Program-made: the position numbers and the translations under genes
The notes under the pieces: generated by a model
Told to the model about the DNA's origin: nothing
What the model saw: only the letters and a program-made list of their open reading frames with translations
The model's database searches: none
In this document: in pieces, positions 63,889-64,000 of the stretch
How positions within the stretch are numbered: position 1 is the first letter of the stretch
Layout: every line of letters begins with the position of its first letter
Source: JBJHBP01 sp050485685
Lineage (GTDB): Bacteria > Pseudomonadota > Gammaproteobacteria > Steroidobacterales > Rariloculaceae
Direction: 5' to 3'
Assembly (NCBI GenBank): GCA_050485685.1
Contig: JBJHBW010000003.1
Location: forward strand, 116,277 to 180,276
Length of the DNA stretch: 64,000 bases

Positions 63889-64000
63889 TCATTCCCTGTA
63901 TTGCGCCAGAAATGCCGCAATAGCCTCGATGTCGTCGTCGGTGACGGTGGTGGGGCGGAACGGGGGCATGGATCCCACGCCATTGCGCAGGAACACCCGC
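63889..64000 (-). CDS. C-terminal end of a cytochrome c, cut by the window edge
   Basis: The last 36 codons are visible: RVFLRNGVGSMPPFRPTTVT, then DDDIEAIAAFLAQYRE and a stop. The Met in GSMPPF is a typical sixth haem ligand, and the final helix is that of class I cytochromes c. The haem-binding CxxCH would lie outside the window. It precedes the VAO/PCMH-type flavoprotein and is its probable cytochrome subunit. Confidence 0.75.
   Translation of the reverse strand, partial: RVFLRNGVGSMPPFRPTTVTDDDIEAIAAFLAQYRE

Overview
This window is high-GC, gene-dense bacterial chromosome, most likely from a gammaproteobacterium. It has a tamA-tamB pair, an AddAB-type repair nuclease, an azurin, a cytochrome c5-like protein, DUF6152 proteins, and DUF1552 and DUF1592-type cytochrome proteins. 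Many products carry Sec, Tat or lipoprotein signals. I cannot name the genus. I see no prophage, no transposase and no CRISPR array.

Region by region. 1-11.8 kb: the end of a large coiled-coil DUF4175-like protein, then four translationally coupled genes (alpha/beta hydrolase, fused TRAP permease, AddB-like nuclease, AddA-like helicase-nuclease). 11.8-12.75 kb: a solitary, divergent EF-Ts paralogue, bracketed by the real 3' end of addA and a second, diverged copy of that 3' end. 13-20 kb: a secreted VOC protein, then tamA and tamB, with a terminator-like hairpin inside the start of tamA. 20-23.5 kb: a RES/Xre toxin-antitoxin pair with a palindromic operator, then a MetE-like gene and a divergent Lrp regulator lying between a tRNA-Gln gene and a displaced copy of that tRNA's 3' end. 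A leader peptide, hairpin and terminator precede the tRNA.

23.6-38.7 kb: secreted and envelope proteins. These are a choice-of-anchor I type propeller, an orphan glycosyltransferase, a flavin/Fe-S membrane pair resembling a split NosR, an ankyrin/DUF1592-type cytochrome/DUF1552 operon, DUF6152-type proteins in fused and split forms, and a small cytochrome c.

38.8-53.8 kb is the most unusual part: four large secreted paralogues with an N-terminal G8 domain and a parallel beta-helix core. They resemble the animal hyaluronan depolymerases CEMIP and TMEM2. They sit among small periplasmic redox proteins (cytochrome c, azurin, Cu/Zn superoxide dismutase, PQQ sugar dehydrogenase). The array grew by at least one tandem duplication of a G8 gene with a divergent azurin gene. 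The second azurin survives only as a remnant, and the two G8 copies share 597 identical bases.

53.7-64 kb: threonine aldolase, a very large methyltransferase-PLD-helicase-S24-DUF3427 fusion that may be an anti-phage protein, a ParE/RelE-type toxin-antitoxin pair, a YcaQ-family DNA glycosylase, a secreted amidohydrolase, and a 4-cresol dehydrogenase/vanillyl-alcohol oxidase type flavoprotein next to the end of a cytochrome c. All calls come from reading motifs, since no database search was possible.
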